DNA from: Hyparrhenia diplandra
Taxonomy: Eukaryota > Streptophyta > Magnoliopsida > Poales > Poaceae
Reading direction: 5' to 3'
Length of the DNA: 64,000 bases
Assembly (NCBI GenBank): GCA_015847255.1
Contig: JADLZK010001126.1
Span: 62,001-126,000 of the forward strand
Below the pieces are notes generated by a model, which saw only the letters and a list, made by a program, of their open reading frames with translations, searched no databases and was not told the DNA's origin. The position numbers and the translations under genes were made by a program. Every line of letters begins with the position of its first letter. Position 1 is the first letter of the stretch. Below are positions 34,012 through 45,425 of this stretch, in pieces.

Positions 34012-34900
34012 CGCCGGCCGTCGTGTGCCGCCGAGGTGTCAGGAAGGCGGAGGGTTTAGATGAGGGTACGAATCTATCGCAAGTCAGTTCCTTATTTGAA
34101 GGACTCGATTCGACGATGAGATGCTCTGACGATGCTGCGAGATAGAAAGCTGAAGCCCAGGAGCCGTCCATCACACATCTGATGGTAAGCAAGATGAGCC
34201 ACGGCTATGGGCCATATGTATGCGTTGGAATTGGCAGTGCGCCTGGCCCATAAATGGCCCAGTAGGAAAACTGGATGGATTCCGCATCTATGGAAGGGGT
34301 TGGCGATTTCCGAGGCGATTCCCTTGTGAAAGGAAATCGTCATCATTTGTCGTTTGAGTTTCATATACTAAATCGAAGGTTCATGAAATGAAACCCGAGT
34401 TCTGATTGAGGATTAACTAATTGTATTCCAACTATGGCATTTTTTTATTTCCTATCGTTTGTTTTTTATATTTTTTAAAATATCAAGTGCAATTTCAATA
34501 ATGGACCATTCGTACGAAAACAACACATTCAAAAAGCTGGAGCAGAGGTAGCTATGTGCCAAACAGTGCACCTGCTCCATAAACTCCATGGTGGAGCTGC
34601 TCTATGGTAAAAGTTCGTAGAGTAAAGCTAGAAAAACAGGAGCGGGGCTATGCCAAACACTGTGTCCTTTCTCGGGACTGCAGAAGTGACGAAAGATTGA
34701 GAAGGGCCCTTTGGGCTGCCCTTAGTCTCGACGGTAACGTCCTACTGCCTAATAAAAAAATCAAACGGGGCCTAATTAACAGCGGTCCGCCTTATCCGTT
34801 CCCCTCCCATCGTTATATCTCTCCTGACGCTGCTGGGCGGGGCTGTTCGCCCACCTTCACTCAACTCCACCCGCCATCCCTCGGTTCTCGCGTGCGTAGA
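34012..34900. other. Intergenic region upstream of the Ariadne pseudogene
   Basis: No gene is supported. The first few hundred bases should contain the 5' UTR and promoter of the minus-strand Ariadne gene, but no clear TATA box is visible. The right part may hold the promoter of the PHD fragment that starts at 34910. Confidence 0.4.
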
Positions 34901-34909
34901 GACAGAAAG

Positions 34910-35168
34910 ATGGGCGGTGCAGGGCAGCTCCGTCGCCGGACCCGTGCGCGGACGCCGCCAAGGCCCAGACCGTCATCTGCTGCCGCTGACGACAACGACG
35001 TGAGGTGCGAGGCGTGCGGCTCTGGGGGAGGCCGCCGCGGAGCTGATGCTGTGTGACGGGTGCGACCACGGATTCATCTTCTGCCTCTGCCCCATCCTCC
35101 CACGCGTCCCCGCCGGCGACTGGTACTGCCCGACCTGCCAACTCACCCTAATGGCTTGGATTCTGTGA
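34910..35168 (+). pseudogene. PHD-finger fragment resembling ATXR5/6 histone methyltransferase N terminus
   Basis: ATXR5/6 proteins are plant H3K27 monomethyltransferases with an N-terminal PHD finger and a C-terminal SET domain. From the ATG at 34910 the frame has a basic N terminus (RRRTRARTPPRP) and then VRCEACGSG. One extra G in a G5 run (35024-35028) shifts the frame; the next frame continues AAAELMLCDGCDHGF, CLCPILPRVPAGDWYCPTCQ and stops at 35168. That is the ATXR-type PHD pattern. The usual HxxFC part reads only IFC, so the His metal ligand appears to be lost with a 3-base deletion. No SET domain follows in the window. This is a fragment or a captured first exon, not a working gene. 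Confidence 0.75.
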
Positions 35169-35390
35169 AGTTGAAACAACCGAGTTGAGCAATTGATTTT
35201 GAGATGTTACAACATGTTTTTGATGTTGCAACAATTGTTTTTAATATGTTTCAACATGATTTTTCCAATATTGCAACAATCAATTTTTGAGAGTTGTAAC
35301 AATTTTTCTACATGTTGCAATAGCCATTTTTAAGATGTTGCATGTGTCGATTTTGGATGTTGACACCGTTGATTTTTGAGACGCAGTGTC
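35169..35390. repeat. Degenerate tandem repeat of a tgttgcaaca motif
   Basis: Phrases such as gatgttgcaac, atgtttcaacatgattttt and atattgcaacaatcaattttt recur every 30-40 bp. The unit is too diverged to define exactly. It follows directly on the PHD fragment, so both may belong to one mobile unit. Confidence 0.65.
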
Positions 35391-35940
35391 TCTGCTGCAG
35401 TCGCTCGTGTGTGGAGGTGGAGATGGAGATATGGGGGCATCTGGCAGATGGGCATGCGGGGGCACCACCAGCAAAAAGCGCCCTTGTTCGCATGCTGGAG
35501 ATGGGCATGCGGGGCCCGGCTAGCGAGGGGACGACCATGGCGTGACGTAGGCAGGGAACGAGTTGGGGGCCAGTGAGGGGACAGCCATGGCGTGACATGA
35601 CCACAGGAGGAGGGGCAACTGCGGGGGAAGAAGAAGTAGAGGGAGGCGACTTTTCTTTGGGGCCTATCAGAAGGAGGTGGAGGCAGGGCGGGGCATCTGC
35701 TTACCTAGCAGAGTGGGCCGGGTCGGGCGTCCGATGGAAAAAAATTTCCTTCGGGCGTCCTAGCGCCAGCGCTGCCCTAGTCTCGATGGTCCCCTCTGAG
35801 CTTTTTTTCTTGGTTGTTGCTGCTTCTGAGATTTGAGATGTGGTTGGTGTACACATTGTTTCCCTCTACCCAAGTGTGGGTTGGATTTGGTGCCTTCCAG
35901 GGTAAGAATGAGTACCGGGACCTCTTAGCTTCGTTTTTTA

Positions 35941-36171
35941 CTCCATTTGTCCTAAAAAAACATGCAACTATGAGAATCGTATTGGTCAATTTGACTAAAG
36001 TTTGTAGTAGTTAATTTAATTTAATATTTATGACTCAATTAAAATTTATTATTAAAATAATACTAATTTTATATTATAAGTGTTAGTAATCTTTCTTATA
36101 AATTTAGTCAAAATTGAAATCGGTTGACTTCTCGAGAAGCGAGTATTGTATGTTTTCTAGGACGGGCGGAG
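35941..36171. mobile_element. Stowaway-like MITE, copy 1
   Basis: The 231-bp element has ends CTCCATTTGTCCTAAAAAAAC and the inverse gttttctaggacgggcggag, with TA on both sides. Subterminal acatgcaactatgag pairs with gcgagtattgtatgt. It belongs to the same family as the next element. Confidence 0.8.
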
Positions 36172-36274
36172 TACTTCATAAATCAGCGTCAGCTCTGCAA
36201 TATTTTTTTCATTACGTTTTGTAGGTCTGCAAGGGATGTTCTAGGCTTCCTGACAAGCCTCGAGTAACATCTTA

Positions 36275-36529
36275 CTCCTCCGTTCCTAAAAACATGCAAT
36301 TATGGGAAGCGTGTCGGTCAAACTATTTTAACATTGACCAAGTTTATAGCAAAAAATATTAGGAATTATATTAAAAAAATTTATTATGAAAATATATTTC
36401 ATAACTAATCTAATGGTACTTAATTTGTTTCATAATTCTTCATATTTTGTGAAATAATTTTAGTCAAAGTTTGTAAAGTTTGACTCCTCGAGATGTGAGA
36501 ATTGCATGTTTTTTCTGGAACAGAGGGGG
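36275..36529. mobile_element. Stowaway-like MITE, copy 2
   Basis: The 255-bp element starts CTCCTCCGTTCCTAAAAACA and ends with the inverse ttttctggaacagaggggg, with TA on both sides. It shares acatgcaattatgggaagcg and the internal ggtcaaa region with copy 1, 100 bp to the left, in the same orientation. Confidence 0.82.
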
Positions 36530-36920
36530 TATATTTTCTTAATCGTAGAGTGATCTTATATTTACCATATATTTGAATTTGAGAAGTGTGCTAGTACGGA
36601 TCACAATGCGTATTGTGTATTCGAGCATGGGAGCATATGCTCCTAGGAGCAAAAACCGCCTTCCACTTATACGTGCTTGGTGTTTTGGAGGAGTTAATTC
36701 ATTTAAAATACTTTATGATTTAGAAAAAATATTGAGTTCTTAAATATTGATTTTAAATACAACGGAGATTCCATATATGTTTTACGACACGTTTTTGAAG
36801 TAACTAACTAACCAGGTAGATGCTCTAAATAAAAGGTGTTTAGTTATCCATTTCACCCAAAACATTTTTTTTTGGGTTTTGACCCGTCGTTCTACAGAAG
36901 CAGAATGAAAGGAAACACCA

Positions 36921-36929
<9 letters not shown>

Positions 36930-36958
<29 letters not shown>
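36930..36958. repeat. A29 homopolymer
   Basis: An uninterrupted run of about 29 A follows a T7. It is not next to a recognisable retroelement end. Such a run is a likely place for length error. Confidence 0.9.
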
Positions 36959-36961
<3 letters not shown>

Positions 36962-37055
36962 GGTCACTCTCCATTTTGGATTCAAGCCCAAAAGCGCTTG
37001 AGACCCGTGCAGCTCTCACCTACCCCTATGAAAGATTTGGCATTTTGGATGGAAC

Positions 37056-37244
37056 TTTAGGGGTGTTTGGTTAGAAAAGTCTTTAGAACTTTTTAGTCTT
37101 AAGGACCATCAAAAAAGTCCCTCCAAGAGAGTATTTTTTTGGGACTAATGGAGGAAAAGTTTCTAATAGTCCCTCCCTGTTTGGTTACTAGGGACTTTTT
37201 TAGTTCAGGGACTAAAAAGTCCCTCAAACCAAACAACCCCTAAA
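37056..37244. mobile_element. MITE with TTTAGGGGTGTTTGGTT termini
   Basis: Near-perfect terminal inverted repeats: tttaggggtgtttggtt on the left and aaccaaacaacccctaaa (with one extra base) on the right. Internal agggactttt/aaaagtccct motifs repeat. The target duplication is ambiguous because the outer tttagg/cctaaa may be part of the repeat. Confidence 0.85.
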
Positions 37245-37304
37245 ACAACGCCAAATTTTGACGTTTTGCATTTCATCATTTCATAGTAATTGACATTTTG
37301 CATT

Positions 37305-39742
37305 TTACATTGCATAGTAAAGTAAGAATCCACCTATTAACCCAATGCCGAATAACGGTAAGACACTTATAGCCGAAAACAGAATCAAGTTGAGCACGGT
37401 AGCGCCTGCGAACGGATACTGCCGCCTGATGACACGTCGTCGTGCTTTGAAGCGCATGTACTGGCATAGAAACCTACAGACTGTGCGTAACCCAGTGCCG
37501 GGCCCGATCCAATGGAGGATGAACATCATCAGGAAATAGATGGCCACGTAGATCGCCAAGAGCACGTAGAAGAAGGCGGCCGCCTTCTTGCTCACCACGG
37601 CTGCCAGCGCCGCGTACAAGGCCAGCAGTAGGCAGACGAGCGACACCCACATGCAGTGCAGCGCCAGCACGAAGCTCTTCCACGAGCCCGCCGAGCGCGA
37701 CGCCTTGCTGTAGATGAGCAGGACCACCGCGACCACGGACGCCGCCACGGCAACGTTGTCGAGGCAGAGGAAGCACTTGAAGACGACCTTGCTCGGGAGG
37801 ACATCCTCGCCGCCCATGCTGTCGCTGTACCCGCCGGGCAGGTTGAACCCGGCGGCGAACGCAGAGGTTGCGATGAGCACGGCTACCACGGCGAGGCTGT
37901 CGGAGCGGAGGTCTTGTCTGTCCACACCACGTCACTGCCTCTCCACAGCTTAAGATGGTCCTGCCTCTGCGGCCGGAGCTGCGCCCCGTAGGCGACTAGC
38001 GCAACCACCAGGCTAACCATGGTGAAGAAGTTGGTGGATCCCGCGGCGAGATCTAAAGCCGTGTGCCCGTCCTTGTTCAGGACGTTGGCCTGCACCTTGC
38101 CCTTCCGGAGTAGGTCCGTCACGACGCTGTGCGCGCCCGCGGCCACCGCGTGGTGCAGCGGCGTGTTCCCGTCCTTGTCCTGCGTGTCTAGGAGGCTGCG
38201 CTGGAAGGGGGTACTGGTGGCAAGAGCCACCACGTCGTAGCGCTTCTCCCTGGCCGCGGTGTGCACGAAGGTCCTGCCCTCGTCGTCACGGAGCTCTTTG
38301 GCGTCGGGGTATCTCCGTACCATGTCCACCACTATCCCGTCGTGGCCCATTCGCGCCGCGACGTGAAGCGGCGTTAGACCGCAGGAGTCCTTCACGTACA
38401 TCGTTCGCGGCGGCGTCGCGGCGCGCAGGATCGCACGCACGATGGTGGGATCGCCGTCGGACGACGCGAAGTAGAGCGGGGTGCTGCCATCGCAGTCGAC
38501 CTGGTCCACAAGCGCCAGCCTCCATTCCAGCAGCAGCTCAACCATTTCTGAGCTCTGAAAGACGGCGGCGTGCAGAGCATTCTGCGAGCTCGGCCCGGCA
38601 GACGACGCGGCCCTGCAAAACGTAATAATCGCTCTCACGGCTTCCACCGACCGGCTGATTACCGCCAAATACAGCGCCGACACGCCTGCATTGTTCAGCT
38701 CGGCCGCCGGCTCCGCCGCCTCCACAAGGAGGGCCTCCACCGTGGCGCCATGCCCTTGCCTCGCCGCCAGGTGCAGGGCCGTGTCCCCTTCCTCGTTCTT
38801 GCATCCCAGGATGCTCTCGCCGCAGTCCCGGGCCAGCCGGGCGAGGATGCTGACGGCTTTGGTGTGCCCAGCCCTTGCCGCGCAGTGCAGCGGCGTCTCC
38901 AGCGCGGAGTTCCGGCTACAGAGGAGGCCCTGAACCTGATCCCGAAACCTGAAATACAGCTCGTGGATGAGGTGCTCCTGCCCATGCGCCGCAGCCACAT
39001 GTACAAGGGTGTTCCTTCCTGCAGTCACCTCGTGAATACTGCAATGTCTATGCCTAAACAAGGCTGAAAGAGGGGGTGGAATAAATAAGTTTCAATAATC
39101 AAAATTGTTGTGGCTCACACACAGGCTAGAAAAGGCATACTAGTAGGAATTAGTTACTGTTTGACATATTTGAGTAGTATACGTAAAAATAATTTTATTA
39201 AATTGTATTTTTTCTCCTTTTTCCATTTTGAATACTATAAGCATAATATACATTCTGTATTTTCTATCAAGAGTTAGTAAACTTATAAATTAGTGATCTA
39301 GCTATATATTTGTTTTAACCATATCTATATTCTTTTTTTATTAACATGGTATTGCTATGTATTTTTAATATCTATTTAGTTGAAGCCTTAGCTTAAACTA
39401 TGATGGCTTCTGTTATGGCTCATATCTTTTGACAAGGTAAATAAGTACAAAATCTGTTTCCAGTTCATTTGATTTTTTTTGACCTCAAGTTTGACCACTC
39501 ATCTTGTTCAAAAATTTATGGCAAAATATCAGTAATAAAAGTTCTTTAAGAATTAATTAAATTTGACTATATTTATACAATTTTTTTTAATAAGACGAGT
39601 GGTCAAACTTGAAGTCAAAAAAGAACGGAGGGAGTATATGATTAAAGTGTTATAAAGGATAAAAGTTCAATATTACCAGAACAGTTGGCTGTCTCAAAGA
39701 CTTCAATCTCTTCTTCTTGGAGGTTCACAATCAACTCCCCAT
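37305..39742 (-). CDS. ACD6-like ankyrin-repeat/PGG membrane protein, copy 1, one 5-bp frameshift
   Basis: This family (ACD6/ITN1-like) has cytosolic ankyrin repeats followed by a PGG domain with four transmembrane helices and often acts in plant defence. A 66-bp upstream exon (39677-39742, DGELIVNLQEEEIEVFETAN) splices in phase to the long exon ending at 39063. About eight ankyrin repeats follow (TPLHCAARAGH, TALHLAARQGH, TPLHVAARMGH, TPLHHAVAAGAH). The PGG start (DSLAVVAVLIATSAFAAGF, NLPGGY) and several hydrophobic helices lie in 37925-37305. The ankyrin and PGG parts are in different frames because CTCCG is duplicated near 37905-37915; copy 2 has a single CTCCG there. Otherwise the frame is open throughout. 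Earlier 5' exons are not found, partly because a CACTA element lies just beyond 39832. Confidence 0.94.
39448..39634. mobile_element. Stowaway MITE in the intron of ACD6-like copy 1, empty site in copy 2
   Basis: The 187-bp element ends in gaacggagggag and is flanked by TA. Its subterminal parts pair (gacctcaagtttgaccactc against gagtggtcaaacttgaagtc). The paralogous intron of copy 2 reads aataagtatatgattaaag straight through at about 63702-63720, which is the empty site with a single TA. Confidence 0.92.
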
Positions 39743-40512
39743 CTGATCATGGCAAGCATCCACCACGACATGCATGCATGAAATTACACATATAAGAAAA
39801 CAAACAAAATTAATTTTAAATAGATCAGACATCACTATGCCACAACACCACAATTACCACCGGATGATCTGACGCTGAAAGCCACATATAGCGTCAGACG
39901 ATCTCACCCTAAGAACATATAGCGTTAGACATCAGCTGACGCTGTAAGTCCTGACGCTAAAACTCTATAGCGTCAGACCAGAGCGTTAGACAGTCTGTTA
40001 CGGGGAATACCTTTAGCGTCAGGCTCTCCATTGCTATTCTTTAGCGTCAGAAACTCTGTTAACATACATATAGCGTCAGATCATCCAATAGTACAGTCAT
40101 TTATAACGTCAGATTGTCCAACGGGCAACATAAACATGCAAAAAAAAAAAAATACAATTAGAAAAGAGCACAAATGATGCCCAGCTTCAAACTTAAGGTC
40201 CATCACACAAAGATTCACACACATACATCACATGAAGGTCAATACATATATAGCAATACATTGCCTTGCACACGGTTTTATTTTCCAACAATGATCAAGC
40301 TCCAAAAGATTACATGAATGCACATCTGAATAGGCTAGTAATTTGTGTTTGAGATACTAAGGTTTGCATACACAACCATCTCTACAAACTAAAAAAAAAC
40401 AAAAGTAATGGTTGCCAACTATAGAGCACATCCATCAAGCTATGTGTGAAGAACCATTTTCTAGGAACTCGAACACAGGACTTGTGCCCATTACCCAACA
40501 CTTCCTGAAAAA

Positions 40513-40670
40513 AATATAACCATATAATTAGTCAAGTAGAGAAAATATGTAAAGTGGCTGTACAATACAAAATTTGTAATCAACCAAATGTCTACCATAT
40601 AATCAGGCAAGTAGAGAAAATATGTAAAGTGGTTGTACAATACAAAGTTTGTAATCAACCAAATATAGAC
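40513..40670. repeat. Tandem duplication of about 75 bp in CACTA element 2
   Basis: The phrase caagtagagaaaatatgtaa, then a gtacaatacaaa block and a gtaatcaaccaaat block, appears twice at an offset of about 77 bp. A more diverged third relative lies near 41345-41385. Confidence 0.8.
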
Positions 40671-41468
40671 ATGCTGGTAGAAAAGCTAATTCAGCCTACG
40701 CCATCATATAGTATTTTAGAGAGCATACTAGGCATAAGCCTACTCAATAAAATTTGCAATTTTTGGACCTTCACTTAGCATAGAAAGATGAAACTTGAAT
40801 TAATTAATGGATCAGAATTTTTAGGAGCTGCTGGTTTTCCAAGTGTATATAGCACAGTAAAGGGATCACAAAATCATGAAGCAGCAAAGGTACATGTCAT
40901 TTGACTCAACGACATCTTAGATTTGCATTTTCACATATGCATACAGAAATTAACAGATCAAGGTGAAGCTGTAACTACTATCATGTCAGAAAACATAAGG
41001 GGAAACCCCACTAGAAAATGTCTTACCACTGCTGTAGTTTTAATATAATTCATTGCCAAACTCATCATCCGACTAAGATTCTTCAGGCTGCAATTTAAAA
41101 TATTAAATATCAGCTCCCCAAAGTAAATAGGCAATTTTAGTAGGTATACAAATGCTAAAGCACTTCCAGTAGCCAAACTTGGCAAGACAAAGAGCGCCAA
41201 ATGGGCAGGCAATCTTACACGTTTCATAGATGAATCACCAAAAAAAGTACTTGCAGTTGGAATGACTTACCAAAATCCATCAGGTTATGTGGATAACCAG
41301 TTTCCAGAAACTGAAGTCAAAGGCAGTGCCTAGCATTCCTGAAAAAATATAACCATGTAATTAGATAAGTGAAGAAAATATATGAACTGTTGTAGCAGTA
41401 CAGTGCCAACAATAATAGAATGACAAATGAGTGATATGGTAATACAATAGCAGTATTTTGCACATTTG

Positions 41469-42850
41469 CAGTAAAAATTTCAGAGGTAGTGGACATTGTT
41501 TTGAGGCCCAACACTCAAGACAATAGCTGAGCATTAGAAATCTGAGATATCTAAGAAGTAAATTTAGCTTACCTTCATTGTTATTGGCTTACTACTTCCC
41601 ATTCAAGTAGGGTTCTTTGCAAGTGTTCATTGCCTTAACTGGAAAGTAGCCCAAGCTTCGGCTAGTGTTCTTTGCCTTAACTTAGCTTAAAGTTAGCATC
41701 AGTTCTGTGACATAACTAATCATTCCTAGCTAGAGATGCATGACTACTGGACTATGTGCTAGCTTTGCAGGTGAAAAAAAAAAAACCATGGTGAAGCTAG
41801 ATGGCTATTACAGAAGCAAGGCTGAACTACGATAGCATCGTTATTTTAATTTTAATTTCAAATCCATTTTATCTTTCGCATGCTAAATGTGAATATGATA
41901 TGCTCAATTTCGTAGAGTTAACAATTTTTTACTAGAGTTAACATCGAAGTCACCCACCAAACTAGCTAACATTTTTCAAGAGCACTGCTGGATATGATTT
42001 GGACAGAACGTGTGTGCCAGGGACCATCAACTAAGGTTCCATATTGGCCACTGAGTACATCCAGAACACTAGAACAGTTTTAGTGGACAGTATAACTTGC
42101 CGTGTGGAAAAAAAAAGCGGCACAAAGTTGAGGCACCTCATGAAAGGTGTGCGATTAACCAACATGTGCATGCTACATGTTTATAAACCTTTGCTCTCTG
42201 CTGAAACCATCTCTGAACAAGAATAAAAAGTTCAGAATTCACTCGTTTGTTCAACAATCAATCGGAGTAAATAATATCCTAGGATCTGTATTTGCTGTAT
42301 TTACAACAGGTAATGAAAGTTATACAAGATAGTATAATTCAGATCAAGTAATTGCGCACATATGCAGTAAAAATTTCAGAGGTAGTGGACATTGTTTTGA
42401 GGCCCAACACTCAAGACAATAGCTGAGCATTAGAAATCTGAGATATCTAAGAAATCAATTTAGCCTACCTTCACTGTTATTAGCTTACTACTTGCCATTC
42501 AAGTAGGGTTCTTTGCAAGTGTTCATTGCCTTAACTGGAAAGTAGCCCAAGCTTCAGCTAGCGTTCTTTGCCTTAACCTGTGCAATTAGTGCAAGTTAGC
42601 ATCAGTTCTGTGACATAACTAATTATTCCTAGCTAGAGATGCATGACTACTAGACTACGGTACAATTGCCGCACATTCAGAAATTGAGGCACCTCATGAA
42701 AGTTGTGCGATTAAGTTATTAACCAGCATGTGTATGCTACATGTTTATAAACCTCAGCTCTCTCTGAACAAGAATAAAAATGTTCAGGATCCACTCGTTT
42801 GTTCAACAATCAATCGGAGTAAATAATATACTAGGTGCTGTATTTGCTAC
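41469..42850. repeat. Long direct duplication in CACTA element 2
   Basis: The block starting tgcagtaaaaatttcagagg occurs at 41469 and 42364 (offset about 895). A later block starting gaggcacctcatgaaag occurs at about 42130 and 42686 (offset about 560), so the second copy lacks about 330 bp. Identity is high across hundreds of bases. Confidence 0.88.
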
Positions 42851-42939
42851 ATCTATTAACTCAACCTATGTGAAGCAACAAAACCATCTATGCATAATTG
42901 GCATCCAACTAGCAGCAAGAGCTAACTCACCAAGCTATG

Positions 42940-43430
42940 TGAAGCAGTGACGAATGTGAGGGGGCCGCGCATGCCGCCATGGCCTAGGGGCGTCGTGCAC
43001 GACACAAGGGGGCCCAAGATCTTCCTCCTCCGCCATCTCCTCCGGGAGCAGCCTCTGGATCTCGCCATGGGCAGGCCCGAGCTCCGGATCTGGCCAGGGG
43101 ATGGTCAGCCCGGCCAGGGGTTCGAAGGCGGCATGGCTAGCAGCGGCCGTGTGGCGCGCAGCTGCGTCTTGGCCAACAGCCTGGCGGTGCGCCCATCCAT
43201 CGTGGACCATGGCGGCGGTGGCGGTATGGCCAGCGAAGCCAGCTAGGGAACGACAGCTTGCCTAGTTCGAGGGCACACGACGCAGGGAGGAAGAGGAGGG
43301 GGCGTCGGTGCTACACGAGGAGAAGCTGAGTGCAGGGGAGGTCGCCATGGGCGGCGGCGTAGAGAGAAAGGGACGCCGCGAGTTCACGGGGTAGGCACGG
43401 GAAGAGATAGGTGAGCTTTTGCCGTCGGTG
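42940..43430. other. GC-rich segment inside CACTA element 2, possible captured sequence
   Basis: A roughly 490-bp GC-rich island stands out in an AT-rich element. It is open on both strands for about 90-100 codons (42947-43246 plus, 42935-43210 minus), but no domain is recognisable. It could be a captured gene fragment or the 5' part of an old element gene. Confidence 0.3.
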
Positions 43431-44565
43431 TGGTGAAAGTAACTAGGTTTAGGAGGGAAGCAATGTTCTCAGCCATCGGATGCAGAGATGGACGGCTGGT
43501 ACAACCCGAAGTAGCAGCTGGGCCTATGGGAGGTATTGGGCCTATCTCCCATTTTGGGCTAAAAATGAAGACGTATTTGCCCAACACTATCTTTCTTTTT
43601 TTCTCTTTTCTTTTGCTGTTACAAATGGATTAAATGCTTTTGCTCAAAAAAAAAAAAAAAAAAAAAAAAATGGATTAAATGCTAATATATAAAAAATAAT
43701 TTCAAATGAAAATGTTGTCAACATAAAAGTAGTAAAATCATCGATATCTATAGGTTTGGTCTCGGTCTTTTTTCTATATGAGTTCATTTGAACAATACAA
43801 AATTTAAATTTCATAATATGAGATCGTTTTTAGATTTTTCGGGTAGCAAATGACTTCCAATGGAAAAGTCATAAATCATACATATATAAAAATCATCAAG
43901 ATCTACAACTTCAAATGGAAAATTCATAAACCACACATCCCTCAAATAGTTTCATATTATACTAAGTGAGAGATGTATAATTTATGAGCAATGGATAGTA
44001 AATTGAATTAAGAAACTTTGAAACTTGCACACAATAGTATTTATGTATTCTATTTCGTGTGGGAAAGTTTAGAGTATAAAAGACATATTTTAATTTTTGT
44101 TTCACAATGTCCTTTCTATATATACATAAGAATGGAAAACAAGCCATATAGAATAAAAGCGAGATAAATAATTAACATCCAAACAAAAGCTCCCTTTTGG
44201 TAGAACTTGAGTTTAGAAGAAATTAGAAAAAAGAATCATCCCATTTGGAGTTAGCACGAAGGAGAAAAAACTTGTTACAAATTTTAACTACTGATTAAAA
44301 AAAAAAAAAAAAAGCTTGTGTTCATGTTCAAGGTATGTGGGGCCATTTATTTTTGGCGTCCGGATAGGGTGACGCTGTACAAAGTTTTAGCGTCAGATAG
44401 TTCAACGCTAAACCTAGAAACCTATAGCGTCAGACAACACATCGCTAAATGAGGATTTAACATCGGATCATCTCTTAGTAATCTTTAGCGTCGAGCATCT
44501 ATCAATAAAGAAAATTTTTAGCGTCGGATGTTCTAATGGTGATTCGGTGTTGTGGCATAGTGCAT

Positions 44566-45425
44566 CAACACAGCATACTAAAAAAAGGTTATATTAAACT
44601 ATAATTAACAACAAGAATCCAAGTTAATAAAACATGGAAGTTATGAGCTTTTAAAAATTCTTATACACGAACCTTACTAAACCAAAAACGGTATATCAAA
44701 CTGATTGCTGGTGAAACTCCTTTACAATATTGTTAGTCAGTGAAGGTTCGATACTTCTACAAAACGAATTTTAGAAGGCAACAGTTTTTATTTATAGTGG
44801 TGATAAAAAGTGTCCATTTCTCCATAGAGAAACTTTATAAACAATCATCTCCTAAAATAAATTAACAGATAGACGGGTCCCTTATGTTGATCGCCTCTGA
44901 AAATGAGGAAGATCTTCAGAGGCATGCCTCTTAAGTCTGCTTATGTTAATTGAGGTCTAGCCCGCTATTTGTTATTGGGCCCTCTTTACTTTTTAGCTCA
45001 CTCAGACTCCAAATATATGAGAGGGAGAGACACCCTTATCCACTCATTTTCCCTCCCTACCTCCACACAGTTCTCCCTTCGTCCACTCTATCCCCTACGT
45101 CCTCCATATTTAGGTCAGTCCCAGTGGAATTACGTCCTCCATATTTAGGCCAGTCTCGGTGAAAAGTATTTAAGTCAGTCTTAGTGGAACTACGTCCTCC
45201 ATATTTAGGCCTTTCACAGTGGAAAGTGTTTAAGTCAGTCTTAGTGGAACTACACGTCCTCCATGTTTTGGCAGTCTCGATTGAAAAGTTTCATTGTGTT
45301 GTTTCCTAGACTGTCATATCATATAGAATAAAATAAAACTTGGATGAAACATCCACTCTCTATGCAAAGTTTCATTCTAGAGTTTCATAGACATTTAATT
45401 CTAGGGAATTTGGTGATTCTATCCT
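44566..45425. other. Flank of CACTA element 2 with a 60-bp tandem repeat
   Basis: About 45094-45290 contains three to four imperfect copies of a roughly 60-70-bp unit built from acgtcctccatatttaggcc and gtcagtcttagtggaactac. The rest is AT-rich; the left part continues the upstream region of ACD6-like copy 1. No gene is seen. Confidence 0.6.

Larger units (their letters stand above)
39833..44562. mobile_element. CACTA element 2, non-autonomous, with an empty site in the paralogous region
   Basis: The 4,730-bp element begins CACTATGCCACAACACC and ends ggtgttgtggcatagtg. The duplication CAT flanks it (39830-39832, 44563-44565). Subterminal arrays carry TAGCGTCAGA and its inverse (about 39880-40125 and 44355-44530). 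No TNP2-like frame is seen. The matching place in the copy 2 flank (about 63890-63910) reads gatcagaaatgaacacagca without the element. The interior contains diverged direct repeats, a poly(A) run (43647-43669) and a GC-rich stretch (42940-43390) of unknown origin. Confidence 0.94.

Noticed and set aside
32479..34059. 526-codon plus-strand open frame
   Set aside because: It is the antisense shadow of the Ariadne gene, whose minus-strand translation has all RBR cysteines.
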